A stretch of 64,000 nucleotides of DNA from Tetmemena sp. SeJ-2015 (taxonomy: Eukaryota > Ciliophora > Spirotrichea > Sporadotrichida > Oxytrichidae), in NCBI GenBank assembly GCA_027382625.1, contig JAJKFJ010020752.1:1-64000 (forward strand), written 5' to 3'. Positions 41,522-52,400 of this stretch are shown one piece after another (within the stretch, counting starts at the first letter, position 1; each line of letters opens with the position of its first letter). Both the position numbers and the translations under genes were made by a program. Under the pieces are notes generated by a model, which saw nothing but the letters and a program-made list of their open reading frames with translations, ran no database searches and was not told the origin of the DNA.

Positions 41522-42301
41522 TCACGCGGCCAGCGAAACCCAGGCTGGAACATGGTCCGAAGGCTTGTCGCCCGCGCGGACCTGCTTGTCGATCCCGGCC
41601 TCGTCCAGCAGATCGGCCGCCTGTGGCGACAAGAGCAGATGATCGATGCGGATGCCGTTGCCGCGTTCCCAGGCATTGGCCTGATAATCCCAATAGGTAT
41701 AGACGCCGGGGCGCGGGTCGCGGATGCGGATCGCGTCGGTCACGCCCAGCCAGTGCAACCGGCGCAGCGCGGCGCGGCTTTGCGGCAGGAACAGCGCGTC
41801 TTCGACCCAGGCCTCGGGTTTGGTCGCGTCGATCGGCTGCGGGATGACGTTGTAATCGCCCAAAAAGACGACCGGCATTTCTTCGGTCAGCAACACGCGC
41901 ACCCGCGCCTCCATCCGCGCCATCCAGGCGAGTTTGTAGTCATATTTCGGCCCCGGCGCGGGGTTGCCGTTGGGCAGATACAGCCCGCAGACCCGCAGCG
42001 CGCGCGTGCCGATCACCGTGGCCTCGATCCAGCGGGCCTGTTCGTCGCCATCATCCCCCGGCAGGCCGCGCGCCACATCCTCGAGCGGCAGGCGCGACAG
42101 GATGGCGACCCCGTTGAACCGCTTTTGCCCGTGGGTTTCGACGCGGTAGCCCATGTCCTCGAAGATTTCGCGGGGGAAGCCCTCGTCCTGGCTCTTGATC
42201 TCTTGCAGGCAGACGACATCGGGCTGGGCCACGGTCAGCCAGCGGGGCAGGGCCTCGATCCTGGCCTTGATGCCATTGATGTTGAAGGTGGCGATCTTCA
42301 T
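41522..42301 (-). CDS. xthA: Exodeoxyribonuclease III
   Basis: A clean 259-residue AP endonuclease/3' exonuclease of base excision repair. MKIATFNINGIKARIEALPR and VVCLQEIKSQDEGFPR hold the metal-binding Asn and Glu; LRVCGLYLPNGNP, MPVVFLGDYNVIPQP (Asp and Asn) and HLLLSPQAADLLDEAGIDKQ followed by KPSDHVPAWVSLAA (the Asp-His pair) complete the active site. The ATG at 42301 is the family start; an upstream in-frame ATG at 42346 adds residues the family lacks. Confidence 0.96.
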   Translation of the reverse strand: MKIATFNINGIKARIEALPRWLTVAQPDVVCLQEIKSQDEGFPREIFEDMGYRVETHGQKRFNGVAILSRLPLEDVARGLPGDDGDEQARWIEATVIGTRALRVCGLYLPNGNPAPGPKYDYKLAWMARMEARVRVLLTEEMPVVFLGDYNVIPQPIDATKPEAWVEDALFLPQSRAALRRLHWLGVTDAIRIRDPRPGVYTYWDYQANAWERGNGIRIDHLLLSPQAADLLDEAGIDKQVRAGDKPSDHVPAWVSLAA

Positions 42302-42357
42302 GGCGGTCCCCCGTTTTGACGCCAGACTAGTGGCATCGCCGGGCAAGGGAAAGGCCG

Positions 42358-43074
42358 TCAGCGCTGGCGGCGGGCAGCGGGGATCTGGCCAGCAGCCAGC
42401 CAGAGCGCGTCAAGCCGGTCGATTTCAGCCAGATCGAAACGGGAAAGCTCTTCCCAGTAGCGGCCCGAGGGGGTGGTGTAGCCCAGAGCCGTTTCCCGTG
42501 CGATGGCCTGGTCGGCGATCATGTTCCACACCGGCAAGGGGCGGCAATTGGGCAGGCCCGCGGGCGTGGCGCGGGGCAGGGCCAGCCGGGTCGGCCCCGT
42601 CGACAGGTTGACGACCGCAGTCCCGCGCCGGGCGGCAAGAATCCGCAGGCGGGCACTTTTGGCCTCGAGCGAGCGAAGGGTGATGTCGGGCGCAGCGGGT
42701 CGGCTGTGCCGGTGCCATAGAAGTGGGTCGGGCCGGTGGAGGGATAGACCATGTCGCAGCCCATCAGGGCGATGACGCGGGGCTTCAGCGCCTCAAGCAC
42801 CCAATAGGCCGCGGTGAAGGCCATTGTCGCGCCGCCATAGACAAAGCCGCCCTGGGCATTCTGGCCGGGACGAAATCGTCCTCGGTGATCAGGCGCTGGC
42901 CGGGCCGGGATCGGGCAGGCGGTCTGCCGGGAAATCCCAGGGGTGGATCATGTCATCCCAGTCGGGCCGCACCCGCCAGGCATTGTTGATCGCGACGATG
43001 CGATCAAAGCGGCTGCGCGGCCAATGCGCCGCGCGCAAGGCGGGCAGCCCCGATCCGAGGAGAAGGACGATCAT
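42358..43074 (-). CDS. Protein of unknown function, Rossmann-like start
   Basis: I do not recognise a named family. The protein starts MIVLLLGSGLPALRAAHWPR, with GSG like a nucleotide-binding loop, then FDRIVAINNAWRVRPDWDDM and IHPWDFPADRLP. After a slip near 42895: EDDFVPAQNAQGGFVYGGAT, YWVLEALKPRVIALMGCDMV, YPSTGPTHFYGTGTADPLRP and, after another slip near 42690, SLEAKSARLRILAARRGTAV and WEELSRFDLAEIDRLDALWL. About 235 residues, soluble. The alternation of Rossmann-like strands and the ALMGCDMVY segment recall glycan or DUF115-type enzymes, but I do not assign a function. Confidence 0.6.
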
Positions 43075-43171
43075 CCGGCTCTCCTATCCTGACGGCCGCC
43101 CCAAGCGGCCCTTGCCGGAAGTTTAGCACGAATTCCGCTGCAATGCAGCAAAGCTGCCCTGCGGCGCAGAT

Positions 43172-43504
43172 TCAGATGGAAAAGGACGTGCCGCAGCCGC
43201 AGGAAGAGGCGGCATTGGGGTTTTCGATCACAAAACGGGCGCCGATCAGCTCGTCCGTGAAGTCGATCACGGCGTTTTGCAGGAAGGGCAGCGAGACCGG
43301 ATCGACCAGAACCGTCTGCCCGTCCTTTTGCAGCACCAGATCGTCGCCCGCGGCGTCATCCAGCCGGATGTCATATTGAAAGCCCGAACAACCGCCACCC
43401 GACACGCCGACGCGCAGGCTTTGACCTCGCCGGTGATCTCGGCGATTTCGGCCAGCCGGGGCGAAGGCGCGGTCGGTCACTTTGGGGGGAAGGGTCAGTT
43501 CCAT
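43172..43504 (-). CDS. erpA: ErpA/IscA-type iron-sulfur cluster insertion protein
   Basis: A-type carrier that passes Fe-S clusters to target proteins. MELTLPPKVTDRAFA starts at 43504; a pair of slips (about 43405-43460) blurs the next 20 residues, then VSGGGCSGFQYDIRLDDAAG (first ligand Cys), VLVDPVSLPFLQNAVIDF and NPNAASSCGCGTSFSI, the C-terminal C-G-C motif with the other two ligands. 110 residues. ErpA rather than IscA is a guess from the SSCGCGTSF ending. The gene is divergent from dgt; in rhodobacters the pair is often adjacent. Confidence 0.88.
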   Translation of the reverse strand: MELTLPPKVTDRAFAPAGRNRRDHRRGQSLRVGVSGGGCSGFQYDIRLDDAAGDDLVLQKDGQTVLVDPVSLPFLQNAVIDFTDELIGARFVIENPNAASSCGCGTSFSI

Positions 43505-43571
43505 GGCTGTTCCCGTATCCTTCTGGGGCTTGGTCGATATAGGGGGGCACCAAATCCGCACAAGACGATCC

Positions 43572-44795
43572 CAGAGAAGACGACCAGAGCCGAGGCCGAC
43601 CCTGCCCGATACCTTTCCCCAGACCGCCGGTTTCGCAGCTTTCGCCTGTCTGCCCGACGCATCGCGCGGCAGGTTGCATACCGAACGGATGTCCTCGTTC
43701 CGCTCGCCCTTCCAGCGCGACCGCGACCGGATCATCCATTCCAGCGCCTTTCGCCGCCTGAAACACAAGACGCAGGTCTTTGTGGAACATGAGGGCGATT
43801 ACTACCGCACCCGCCTGACCCATTCGATTGAGGTGGCGCAGGTCGCGCGCACCATCTCGGGGGTGCTGGGGCTAAACACCGATCTGGCCGAAGCGATCGC
43901 GCTTGCGCATGACCTTGGCCACACGCCCTTTGGCCATACGGGCGAGGATGCGCTGGGGCTGCTGATGGAACCCTATGGCGGGTTCGACCACAACGCGCAG
44001 GCCCTGCGGATCGTGACGCGGCTGGAACGGCATTACGCCGATTTCGACGGGCTGAACCTGACATGGGAAAGCCTTGAAGGGATCGCCAAGCACAACGGCC
44101 CCGTCACCGGCCCCATTGCCGACAAGAAGCATGATGGCCCGTTGCCCTATGCTTTGGCTGAAGTGAACGCAGCCTGGGATCTTGAGCTGGATACCCATGC
44201 AAGCGCCGAGGCGCAGGTGGCCGCCATCGCCGATGACGTCGCCTATTCGCACCACGATTTGCACGACGGCCTGCGTTCCGGCCTGTTCACCGAGGCCGAT
44301 CTGATGGAGCTGCCCGTGACCGGCCCCGCCTTTGACGAGGTGGACCGCCTTTACCCCGGTCTCGACAGGATGCGTCGCCGGCACGAGGCGTTGCGCCGCG
44401 TCTTTGGCCGCATGGTCGAGGATGTGATCGCCGTGGCGCAGAACCGCCTGACCGCGGCACAGCCGAAATCGGTGGATGAAATCCGCCATATGGGCACGAC
44501 GATCATCCGTTTCTCGAAGCCGCTCTATCAGGAACTCAAGGCGATCCGGTCGTTCCTGTTCCACCGCATGTATCGCGCGCCTTCGGTGATGGAGGTGCGG
44601 GCGCGGGTGACGCAGGTGGTCGAGGACCTGTTCCCGCTGTTCCTGCGCGAGCCGGCCCTTCTGCCGCCGGAATGGCATGAGGATGTGGCCCATGCCACCG
44701 ATGACACCGCCCTGGCGCGGATCGTCGCCGATTACGTGGCAGGCATGACCGACCGCTTCGCCATTCAGGAACATGCGCGGCTGTTCGGCGGCTGA
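43572..44795 (+). CDS. dgt: Deoxyguanosinetriphosphate triphosphohydrolase-like protein
   Basis: An HD-superfamily dNTPase that hydrolyses dNTPs to nucleoside and tripolyphosphate. The frame is clean to 44795: SRGRLHTERMSSFRSPFQRD, RDRIIHSSAFRRLKHKTQVF, RLTHSIEVAQVARTISG (His of the metal site), LAHDLGHTPFGHTGEDAL (the HD pair), GGFDHNAQALRIVTRLE, DDVAYSHHDLHDGL (last Asp) and the tail FAIQEHARLFGG. The start is not certain: no ATG stands at the family position, and an ATG at 43503 in the same frame overlaps the divergent erpA start. I give 43572 as a working limit. Confidence 0.9.
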   Translation, partial: QRRRPEPRPTLPDTFPQTAGFAAFACLPDASRGRLHTERMSSFRSPFQRDRDRIIHSSAFRRLKHKTQVFVEHEGDYYRTRLTHSIEVAQVARTISGVLGLNTDLAEAIALAHDLGHTPFGHTGEDALGLLMEPYGGFDHNAQALRIVTRLERHYADFDGLNLTWESLEGIAKHNGPVTGPIADKKHDGPLPYALAEVNAAWDLELDTHASAEAQVAAIADDVAYSHHDLHDGLRSGLFTEADLMELPVTGPAFDEVDRLYPGLDRMRRRHEALRRVFGRMVEDVIAVAQNRLTAAQPKSVDEIRHMGTTIIRFSKPLYQELKAIRSFLFHRMYRAPSVMEVRARVTQVVEDLFPLFLREPALLPPEWHEDVAHATDDTALARIVADYVAGMTDRFAIQEHARLFGG

Positions 44796-44827
44796 CCGGG
44801 CGGGCCGATCTTCGGTGAAGGCTCGGC

Positions 44828-45298
44828 TCAGGCGCGGCGCGTGGCCGCGAAGAGCCAGACCAGCGCCAGACCGAAGGAGATGATGGCGTTCCAGCCCGCC
44901 ATCGAGATGCCGGCGAAGCTCCAGGGGATCTGGTCGCAACGCGGGGCCGTCGGCAGCGCCTTGGTCGGGTCAAGCAGGTCCGCGGCCGACAGGCCTTGGA
45001 TCGAGCCCTGTGTGCAGCTCGAGATATATTCCCACCAGCCCAGTTCCACTCCGGCATGGAAGACGCCGATCCCGGCCGTGGTCAGCGCGGCGATGGCGCC
45101 AAGCCAGGGCCAGATCCGCCAGTTGGTCGCGAGCGCCAGAACCATGATCAGCACCGCCGCCGCATGGGGCCAGCGCTGTAGAACGCACAGGTGGCAGGGC
45201 GACAGGCCGCCGATGACCTGAAAGCCGAAGGCGCCCGCCAGCATCGCTGCCGAGCAAAGCCCCGCGATCAATGTCGCCATCCTGCGGTTGATTTCCAT
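44828..45298 (-). CDS. dsbB: Disulfide bond formation protein B
   Basis: A clean 156-residue four-helix membrane protein that reoxidises DsbA and passes electrons to quinone. CHLCVLQRWPHA holds the first cysteine pair with the quinone-binding Arg, and SSCTQGS plus APRCDQIPWSFAGISMAGWN hold the second pair on the periplasmic loop. Start at 45298 (MEINRRMATLIAGLCSAAML). A later ATG (MATLIAG) is also possible. The gene is convergent with dgt, 32 bp away. Confidence 0.92.
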   Translation of the reverse strand: MEINRRMATLIAGLCSAAMLAGAFGFQVIGGLSPCHLCVLQRWPHAAAVLIMVLALATNWRIWPWLGAIAALTTAGIGVFHAGVELGWWEYISSCTQGSIQGLSAADLLDPTKALPTAPRCDQIPWSFAGISMAGWNAIISFGLALVWLFAATRRA

Positions 45299-45434
45299 GA
45301 CCCAGCCCCGTCCTTTTCGTCGGCCCGACCATAGGCCCGGCCAAAAGCGGGGAAAAGCCCCGACGATACACCCTTTCGGGAACCGCCCGCATGGCGCTAG
45401 AGTTTGCACCATGTTGTGATCGGGGGACGAAGCC

Positions 45435-46331
45435 ATGGAATGGCGCGGGCGCAGGCAAAGCCGGAATATCGAGGACAGGCGGTCGCAATCCGGCGGCGGT
45501 TTCGGCCGGATGCCGGGAGGGCGGGTCGTCACCGGGCGCACCGGAGCGGTGGGCGGTCTGGGGGCGGTCGCGATCATCGTCATCGCGCTGTTTCTGGGCA
45601 TCGATCCCAGCCAGCTTCTGGGGCCGGGCGGGCCGGTGGACAGCGGGGGCAGCTACTCTTCTCCGGCCGAGCTTACCCAGGCTGACAAGGATGCGGGCGA
45701 GTTTGTCGCCGTGACGCTGGGCGATACCGAAGAGATCTGGACCAAGGTCTTTGCCGAACAGTTGAACCGCCGCTACACCCCCACCACGTTGGTCCTGTTC
45801 AAGGATGGCACGCAATCGGCCTGTGGCGGCGCGTCCGAGGCGACGGGGCCGTTCTATTGCCCCTCGGACAAGAAGATCTATCTCGACACGTCCTTCTTCG
45901 TCACCCTGCGCGACCGGCTGGGGGCCCATGGCGATTTCGCCGCGGCCTATGTGATCGCGCATGAGGTGGGCCATCATGTGCAGGACGAACTTGGCATCCT
46001 GGCCCAGGCGAACCAGATCCGCTCGCAAGTCTCTGAGGCGGAATCGAACCAGATCTCGGTGATGATCGAGCTTCAGGCCGATTGCCTTTCGGGCATCTGG
46101 GCACGCGAGGCCCATACCACGCTGGGCACGATCGAAGCGGGCGATTTGGAGGAGGCGGTGAATGCCGCGCGCCAGATCGGCGACGACACGTTGCAGCGCA
46201 ATGCCGGGCAGCGGCCCATGCCGCATACTTTCACCCATGGCACCTCGGAACAGCGGGCGCGCTGGTTCCAGACCGGGTTGAATTCCGGCCGGTTCGACGA
46301 TTGCAACACTTTCGAGGCGCGCGACCTTTGA
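45435..46331 (+). CDS. ypfJ: Putative neutral zinc metallopeptidase (YpfJ family)
   Basis: A clean 298-residue protein. After a basic start (MEWRGRRQSRNIEDRRSQSG) there is one membrane helix (GGLGAVAIIVIALFLGIDPS), then the peptidase domain with YCPSDKKIYLDTSFFVTLRD, YVIAHEVGHHVQDELGI (HExxH zinc site near residue 177), IELQADCLSGIWA (third ligand region) and MPHTFTHGTSEQRARWFQTG. The family (DUF2342-like neutral zinc peptidase) has unknown substrates. The domain should face the periplasm. Downstream (46398-46427) is a GCGCGTT/AACGCGC inverted repeat without a T run. Confidence 0.9.
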   Translation: MEWRGRRQSRNIEDRRSQSGGGFGRMPGGRVVTGRTGAVGGLGAVAIIVIALFLGIDPSQLLGPGGPVDSGGSYSSPAELTQADKDAGEFVAVTLGDTEEIWTKVFAEQLNRRYTPTTLVLFKDGTQSACGGASEATGPFYCPSDKKIYLDTSFFVTLRDRLGAHGDFAAAYVIAHEVGHHVQDELGILAQANQIRSQVSEAESNQISVMIELQADCLSGIWAREAHTTLGTIEAGDLEEAVNAARQIGDDTLQRNAGQRPMPHTFTHGTSEQRARWFQTGLNSGRFDDCNTFEARDL

Positions 46332-46474
46332 TCCGCGCCGGGCGATGCGGGCGCGGTTTGCGATCTGGCGAAAAGCCTTTGCGAAGGGCTTGAACAGGCG
46401 CGTTGCCTCCTTGTAGAAGGAACGCGCTTGCCGCCGGAAATCCTTCCGGCTTCTACCGGGCAGGCCCTGATCGT

Positions 46475-46558
46475 GCGGGTGTGGTGGAATGGTAGACGCG
46501 ACAGACTCAAACTCTGTTTCCGAAAGGAGTGTCGGTTCGAGTCCGACCACCCGCACCA
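46475..46558 (+). tRNA. tRNA-Leu (anticodon CAA)
   Basis: The 7-bp acceptor stem GCGGGTG (46475-46481) pairs with CACCCGC (46548-46554), followed by A and an encoded CCA. The anticodon stem ACAGA/TCTGT encloses the loop CTCAAAC, so the anticodon is CAA. A long variable arm and the T-loop GGTTCGAGTCC are present, as in class II leucine tRNA. Confidence 0.95.
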
Positions 46559-47362
46559 TCCCTTTCCCGTCGTCCCCGGACCCCGACACAGCCCGCTGTA
46601 AGGCGCAAAGCCCGCGATGAAGGCGGGTTGATTCGGGTCTGTCGTCTCCCTTGGCGGCAAGGCGGGTGGCAGCGCATGGCCAAAGCCAAGAAGTTCGTAA
46701 AATTGATGCCGTTCTGTGGACATTCGGCAGAAGGTGGAACACAGAAACGCCGGAATTCTGCGGGCGTCGAGAATGGGCGGGCGCGGGCGGCGCCTGTTGC
46801 CATGGGGGAAACGCTTGATGCGCCAGCCAATGGGGGGCCGGTGGATCGCATCGGCAGAATGGTAAGGAAGGTTGGAATTGCGGGGCGCGGCCTCGCGCAC
46901 AGGCTTGTGCGGCCCATTCAAATTACGAAACAATCACTGCAAAGTCGCTGAGGATTTGGCGGCAGAACCGGGTCTCGGGCCGGTCCTGAAACACCGCAAC
47001 GTCCTGTTATGGGGACACAGTCTTGCCGTTTTTGCCTTTCCGGCGTGGCAAATGAAAGCTATCCAGTAAGGGTCAAGTTTGACGTATGGGCCGTGGGGGC
47101 GGTCGTATGTTGGTGGCGCGCCCTGTGGCGCGGCGCAGGTGACGAAGGAGCTGCCGGTCCCGGCCTGTCGGGCGTCGTGCAATCCCTGGCCCAAGTTCCG
47201 GGTCAAGGCCCCCTTTGTCCCTTCACCTCATTCGTCCGGTCCGCCATTGCCCGGTGCAGGTCTTCTCTGCCAACCGCGCGCGATATGGGGCCCGGACTGC
47301 CGGGTCGGTGTGTTGAGACGCGGCATGGCCCCGGCCCTTCCGCAAGACTGAGGTGGTGTTGG
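46559..47362. other. 800-bp stretch without a confident gene, between tRNA-Leu and the RTX cluster
   Basis: A 92-codon frame (46674-46951) starting MAKAKKFVKLMPFCGHSAEG is possible but resembles nothing I know and has no good ribosome binding site. A CCCGC/GCGGG hairpin lies at about 46608-46624. Base composition is lower in GC from about 46900 to 47090. I found no second copy of the tRNA 3' end, so I do not call an attachment site. Confidence 0.4.
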
Positions 47363-49167
47363 ATGCCGGTTTTTGCGCTTTACAACTTCAATGACGCGGG
47401 TGCAGTCGTCGATGACGCGCCGGTCAACGGCATCCAGAACGGCCTCTACATGGGCGGAGCCACGGCTGCGGACGGCGATCTGCAACTCGACGGCGCAGGC
47501 AATTTCGCCAAGATCTATCCGGCGCCGCAGTTCCAGATGGCGGCGGGCACGCTTGAGATCACCTTCACCCCGGATGCGGCCGGGATCACCGCGCCGCAAA
47601 CCGTGTTGTCGCGCGATTCCGCAGGCGCGCATCAGGGCAGCTACCGGGTCGAGATCCTGCCCGATGGCGCGGTCACCATCACCCATGAGACCGGCGGCAC
47701 GCCCGCCAGTTTCACGACCGGAGCGGGCTTCTACAGCCCCGGCGACACGATCAACCTGTCCTATTCCTGGAACGAGGCGGTGCGGGCGGCTATCTGCTGA
47801 TCGACAATCTGACCAGCGGCGCCACGCATGGCGATACCGTGCCACCCGGCCTGACCATGGACATGGCCGACCAGAGCCAGCCCTGGATGATCGGCACCGA
47901 CCAGTCCGACAGCGATCCTGCGGCGCTGAACAATCTGGACCAGTATTTTCACGGCACGGTCGCGTTCTTCTCGCTGTCGGATTCCGTCGACAACTGCTTT
48001 CAGCCCACCGCCGACGGGATCGTGCGCGGCACGGATGGGGCGGAACTTATCGACACAGGCTATGCCGATCCCTGGGACAGCGACCGGATCGACGCCAATG
48101 ACGCGCGCGTGCCTGGCGACGGGCCGGATGACGACCGCGTCGTCGCGGGGGCGGGAAATGACACGGTGCTGGCGGGCACGGGCGATGACTCGGTCTGGGC
48201 GCAGGATGGCGACGATTCCGTCTCGGGTGGCGCAGGCAATGACCTGATCTATGGCGAAAGCGGCGATGACACGCTGTCGGGAGATGCGGGTCAGGACACG
48301 ATCTATGGCGGCGATGGCAATGACGTGATCCGGGGCGGGACCGATGCCGACCAGTTTCACGGCGGCGCAGACCGCGATGTCTTCGTCGTCGGCAGCCAGG
48401 CGGAGGGCATCGGCGATGTCATCGACGGGGGCGAGGATGGCAGCGATCACGACACGCTTGACCTGTCCGGGGCCGGGCCGCTGACCATCGACTATGACCT
48501 GGCCAACCCGGAAAACGGCACGGTGACGTTCCTGGATCGCGACGGCAACCCGACCGGGACGCTGAACTTCATCAAATCGAGACCGTGATCCGCTCTGCTT
48601 CACCCCCGGCACGCTGATCGCCACGGCGCGGCGAGGTCCGGTCGAGAACGCGTGGGTCGGCGACAAGGTCATCACCGCGACAATGGCTTCAGAATCCGCT
48701 GGCTGGTCACAAGGCGCTGTCGGGCAGGAGCTGCGGCGAACGCCCATCTTTCAGCCGGTCCTGATCAAGGCGCACAGCCTGGGCAATGGATTGCCGGAAC
48801 AGGACATGATGCTGTCGCCCAATCACCGGGTTCTGGTGGCCAATGACCGCACCCAGTTTGTACTTTGACGAGCACGAGGTTCTGGTTGCGGCCAAGCACC
48901 TGATCGGCTCGCCGGGGGTGCATTCGGTGGCCTCGATCGGCGTGACCTACATCCACTTCCTCTGCGACCGCCATGAGGTGTCCTGTCGAACGGCGCCTGG
49001 ACCGAAAGCTTCCAGCCGGGGATTATTCGCTGAAAGGGCTGGGCAACAGCCAGCGCAGCGAGATCTACGAGCTGTTCCCCGATCTGAAGACCGCAGCGGG
49101 GCTTGGCGGTATAAAGGCGGCGCGGCGCACGCTGAAGAAACACGAGGCCCGGCTTCTGGGCAGGTAA
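47363..49167 (+). CDS. RTX-repeat protein with N-terminal lectin-like domain and C-terminal Hint domain, A
   Basis: Start MPVFALYNFNDAGAVVDD. Residues 1-190 form a strand-rich, LamG/concanavalin-like module (GTLEITFTPDAAG, SYRVEILPDGAVTITHE, DTINLSYSW). Then a linker and a short RTX block of calcium-binding nonapeptides (GAGNDTVLAGTGDDSVW, GGAGNDLIYGESGDDTLSG). After a slip near 48575 comes a Hint domain: CFTPGTLIATARG with the nucleophile Cys, and MMLSPNHRVLVAN with the family His, then LYFDEHEVLVAAKHLIG, and the tail KKHEARLLGR at 49167. RTX tracts bind calcium after type I secretion; Hint domains can autoprocess. No signal peptide. No secretion ATPase gene is near. About 600 residues. Confidence 0.82.
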
Positions 49168-49219
49168 ACGGTTATGCAGCGCGGTCCGTTGGCCTCTTGC
49201 GAGAGGCTGGGCCGCAAGG

Positions 49220-49246
49220 AAAAGGGGCCCGTCCGGGCCCCTTTTT
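49220..49246 (+). terminator. Strong terminator after RTX-Hint gene A
   Basis: GGGGCCC at 49224-49230 and GGGCCCC at 49235-49241 form a perfect stem with loop GTCC, flanked by AAAA before and TTTTT after. It can serve gene A and is 53 bp past its stop. Confidence 0.88.
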
Positions 49247-49463
49247 CTGTTCTGGCGACCGGCGCGCAGGCCGAAGTTTCGCCGCAATTGACCGCTTGGC
49301 CGCCATGTTCGCCCCGCTTGACCGCCAGAATCCGAGGCTAACGAGGGAATTGATGCGTCTTTTGCTTCAAATACGACGAAGGGCGCCTGGAAAACCTGTT
49401 GCTCCGGCGCTTTGGCCGGACAGGCGCAGAAGGCAGGGCAAGGCACGGAACAGGGATCGGTCG

Positions 49464-52400
49464 ATGGCCGCTGGGGATGTGACGCTGACAGGAACGGACG
49501 GGGCCGCAACGCTTGCGGGCGGCGACGGCAATGACCTGCTGACGGGCGGCTACGGTTTTCCCACAATCTCGACGGCGGAGCGGGCGATGACAGTCTGACC
49601 GGCGGGCCGACGCGGATGGCCTCGCCGGACTAGCCAGAGACCGTGGTGGCGCAGGTGCTGACCGGCAGCCATGGCAATGGCGATTTCAGTCACAGCGTCG
49701 CCAGCTCCGGCGGCGCGGTGGACAGCACGACCGTCGCCATCGACGGCGGGCAGGAGATGGTCGGATACCGGCTGGGCAGCGCAGAAGATGCCACCGCAAG
49801 CCATCTGCCCCAGCTCAGCCAGGAGTTGCCGGGCGAAGCTGAGCTTCGTCGCTACGATTCGAGGCGAACAGGTGGCTGATCTGGATCGACGGCGTGGCGC
49901 TGAACCTGAACCTGGCCCTTGAGGCGGGGATCGTCGGTTCGACCCCGGCACGAGCGGCGTCATGCTGGACGGCACCGGCGCGCTGGTCTCGGACGGATCG
50001 GCCCATGGCCGAACCCGCGCCTGCCGTGCTGTGATCACCCTGCCTTTCACCACGCTTGTGGTCGAGACGCTTTCGCCCGGTGGCGCGGGCGACGGCACTG
50101 TCTATGCGCTGGCGGTCGATACCAATCCTCCGGCGCTTTATGACGATGGCGATACGGTCGATGGCGGGGCGGGCAATGACGTGATCGCGGGCGGGGCGGC
50201 AATGACAGCCTGACCGGCGGCCCGGGCGACGATCTGGTCTATGGCGGCGCCGGGGGATGACATGTCCGCAGGCGGCAGCGCCGGCCAATGACACGCTTTA
50301 CGGTGGCGCGGGCAATGACCGGATCACCGTCGCCTCGGATGCGGGTTTTCACTATCGTCGATGCGGGTGAAGAGCCGGGCGACCGCGACCAGCTGGTCCT
50401 GACCGATCTGGGCAGCGGCGGCGTTCAGGTCAATTTCAGCGGCGATGGCGCGGGCGGATTTGGCTTTGTCGACGGCACGTCCGGCGGGACTTTCACCGGG
50501 ATCGAAGTGCTGGAAACCAGCGAGAGCGGTGACAATGTCAATGCCGGGGCGTCAGGCGGCGGCGAGGTGATCAGGACGTTTGGCGGCAATGACTATGTCG
50601 CGGGCGGCGCGGGTGCCGATCTGATCGACGCCGGAACCGGCGAGGATGAGGTTTTCGCAGGCGGCGGCAATGACACCGTCTTTGGAAATGACGGGCGCGA
50701 CAACCTGTATGGCGGCACGGGCAATGACACGCTTTATGGCGGATCCGGCAATGACTACATGCAGGGCGATGCCGGAAACGACACGCTTTACGCCGGCGAG
50801 GGCGACGATTTCCTGCGCGGAGATGCGGGCAATGATGCGGTTTATGGTGGTGTCGGCAATGACAGCGTCTATGGCGGGGCCGACAATGACAGCGTCTTCG
50901 GCGGCGAAGGCAACGACCAGGTCTATGGCGGGCTGAGCGACGACACGCTGTTTGGCGGCAGCGGCAATGACATGCTGCATGGCGTAGCGGGCAATGACCT
51001 GCTTTATGCCGAAGACGGCGATGACGAGATGCATGGCTCGGTCGGCAGCGACACGCTTTATGGCGGGGCGGCAATGACACGATGCTGGGCGAAGAGGATG
51101 CCGACACTTTCTATGGCGGCGTGGGCGACTATGTCGAAGGCGGCGAGGCGGTTTCGACCGGGGTCGATGACGACCGGCTGTTCCTGTCCGATGTCGACCG
51201 CATCGACTGGACCCGCTGAACCCGGAGAACGGCACCGCCTATTTCCTTGATGGCGGCGTGATGCATTTCTACGGCATCGAGAAGCTGTATGTCGATGGCG
51301 CGCCCGTTCATGCGCCCGACGGTATCGTCAGCGGCACGGAAGGCGGCGATCTGATCGACGCCGCCTATGCGGGCGATCCCGATGGCGATCTGGTCGATGG
51401 CGGCGATGCCAGCCTGCCCGGTGCCGCGCCCGATGACGATGTCATCCTGGCAGGCGCGGGCAATGACACGGTGCTGGCGGGTGCGGGCGATGACCTGGTC
51501 CAGGGCGGCAGCGGCGATGACTTTCTGGCGGGCGGGGCGGGCGACGATACGCTGAAGGGCGGCGCGGGCGCGGATACGCTGGCGGGCGGCGCGGGCAGCG
51601 ACCTGATCGACCTGGGCGCGGGCGATGGCGCGCAGGATCTGGTCGTGCTGGCCGATGCGGCGGGCAGCGATGTCGTGTGCGGGTTCGAGCGCCCATTGCC
51701 CATGCCGATGGCAGCTTCACCGGCAGGACCTTCTGGACGTCAGCGAGTTGACCGATGCCGGGGGCAACCCGATCACCACCGATGATGTGACCGTCACCGA
51801 CACGAACGGCGATGGCACGGGTGATGCGATCCTGACCTTCCCCGGGGGAGAACAGATCACCCTGCTTGGCATCGGCCCGGCCGAGATCAGCCTTCCCGGC
51901 GCTTTGGTGGCGATGGGCATCCCGCCCGGCGCGCCACAGCCACCCGATTTCATCGTCGAGGGCACGGTGCGGGACGACCTGATCGACACGGCCTATCTGG
52001 GCGATCCCGAGGGCGACCGGGTCGATCATGCCGACAATGCCGTCGGTGACGAGGCCGACAAGATCGAGGCCGGGGCGGGCAATGACACCGTTCTGGCCGG
52101 GCTTGGCGCTGACACGTTCATGGCGGCGCTGGCGCGGATATTCTGGACGGCGGCGCGGGCGCGGACCTGCTGTTCGGCGGCGACGATGCCGACCGGCTGC
52201 ATGGCGGCATGGGCGATACGATCGACGGCGGCGAGGGCGGGATCGATCAGGACACGCTCGACCTGGACGGCTTCACCCGGCAGACGGCGCGTGTGCTTTT
52301 CGACGACGACAATCCCGAGAACGGCCTGGTCGAGTTTCTGGGCGGTTCGGGCGATGTGATCGGCACGCTGCGTTTTCAGAATATCGAGCATGTCGTCCTG

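Noticed and set aside
46398..46427. A terminator after the zinc metallopeptidase
   Set aside because: The GCGCGTT/AACGCGC inverted repeat has no T run and is 67 bp past the stop, so I only mention it with the gene.
46507..46917. Minus-strand frame over the tRNA, with the string GGRTRTDTPF
   Set aside because: This is the familiar spurious translation of a tRNA gene and its flank.
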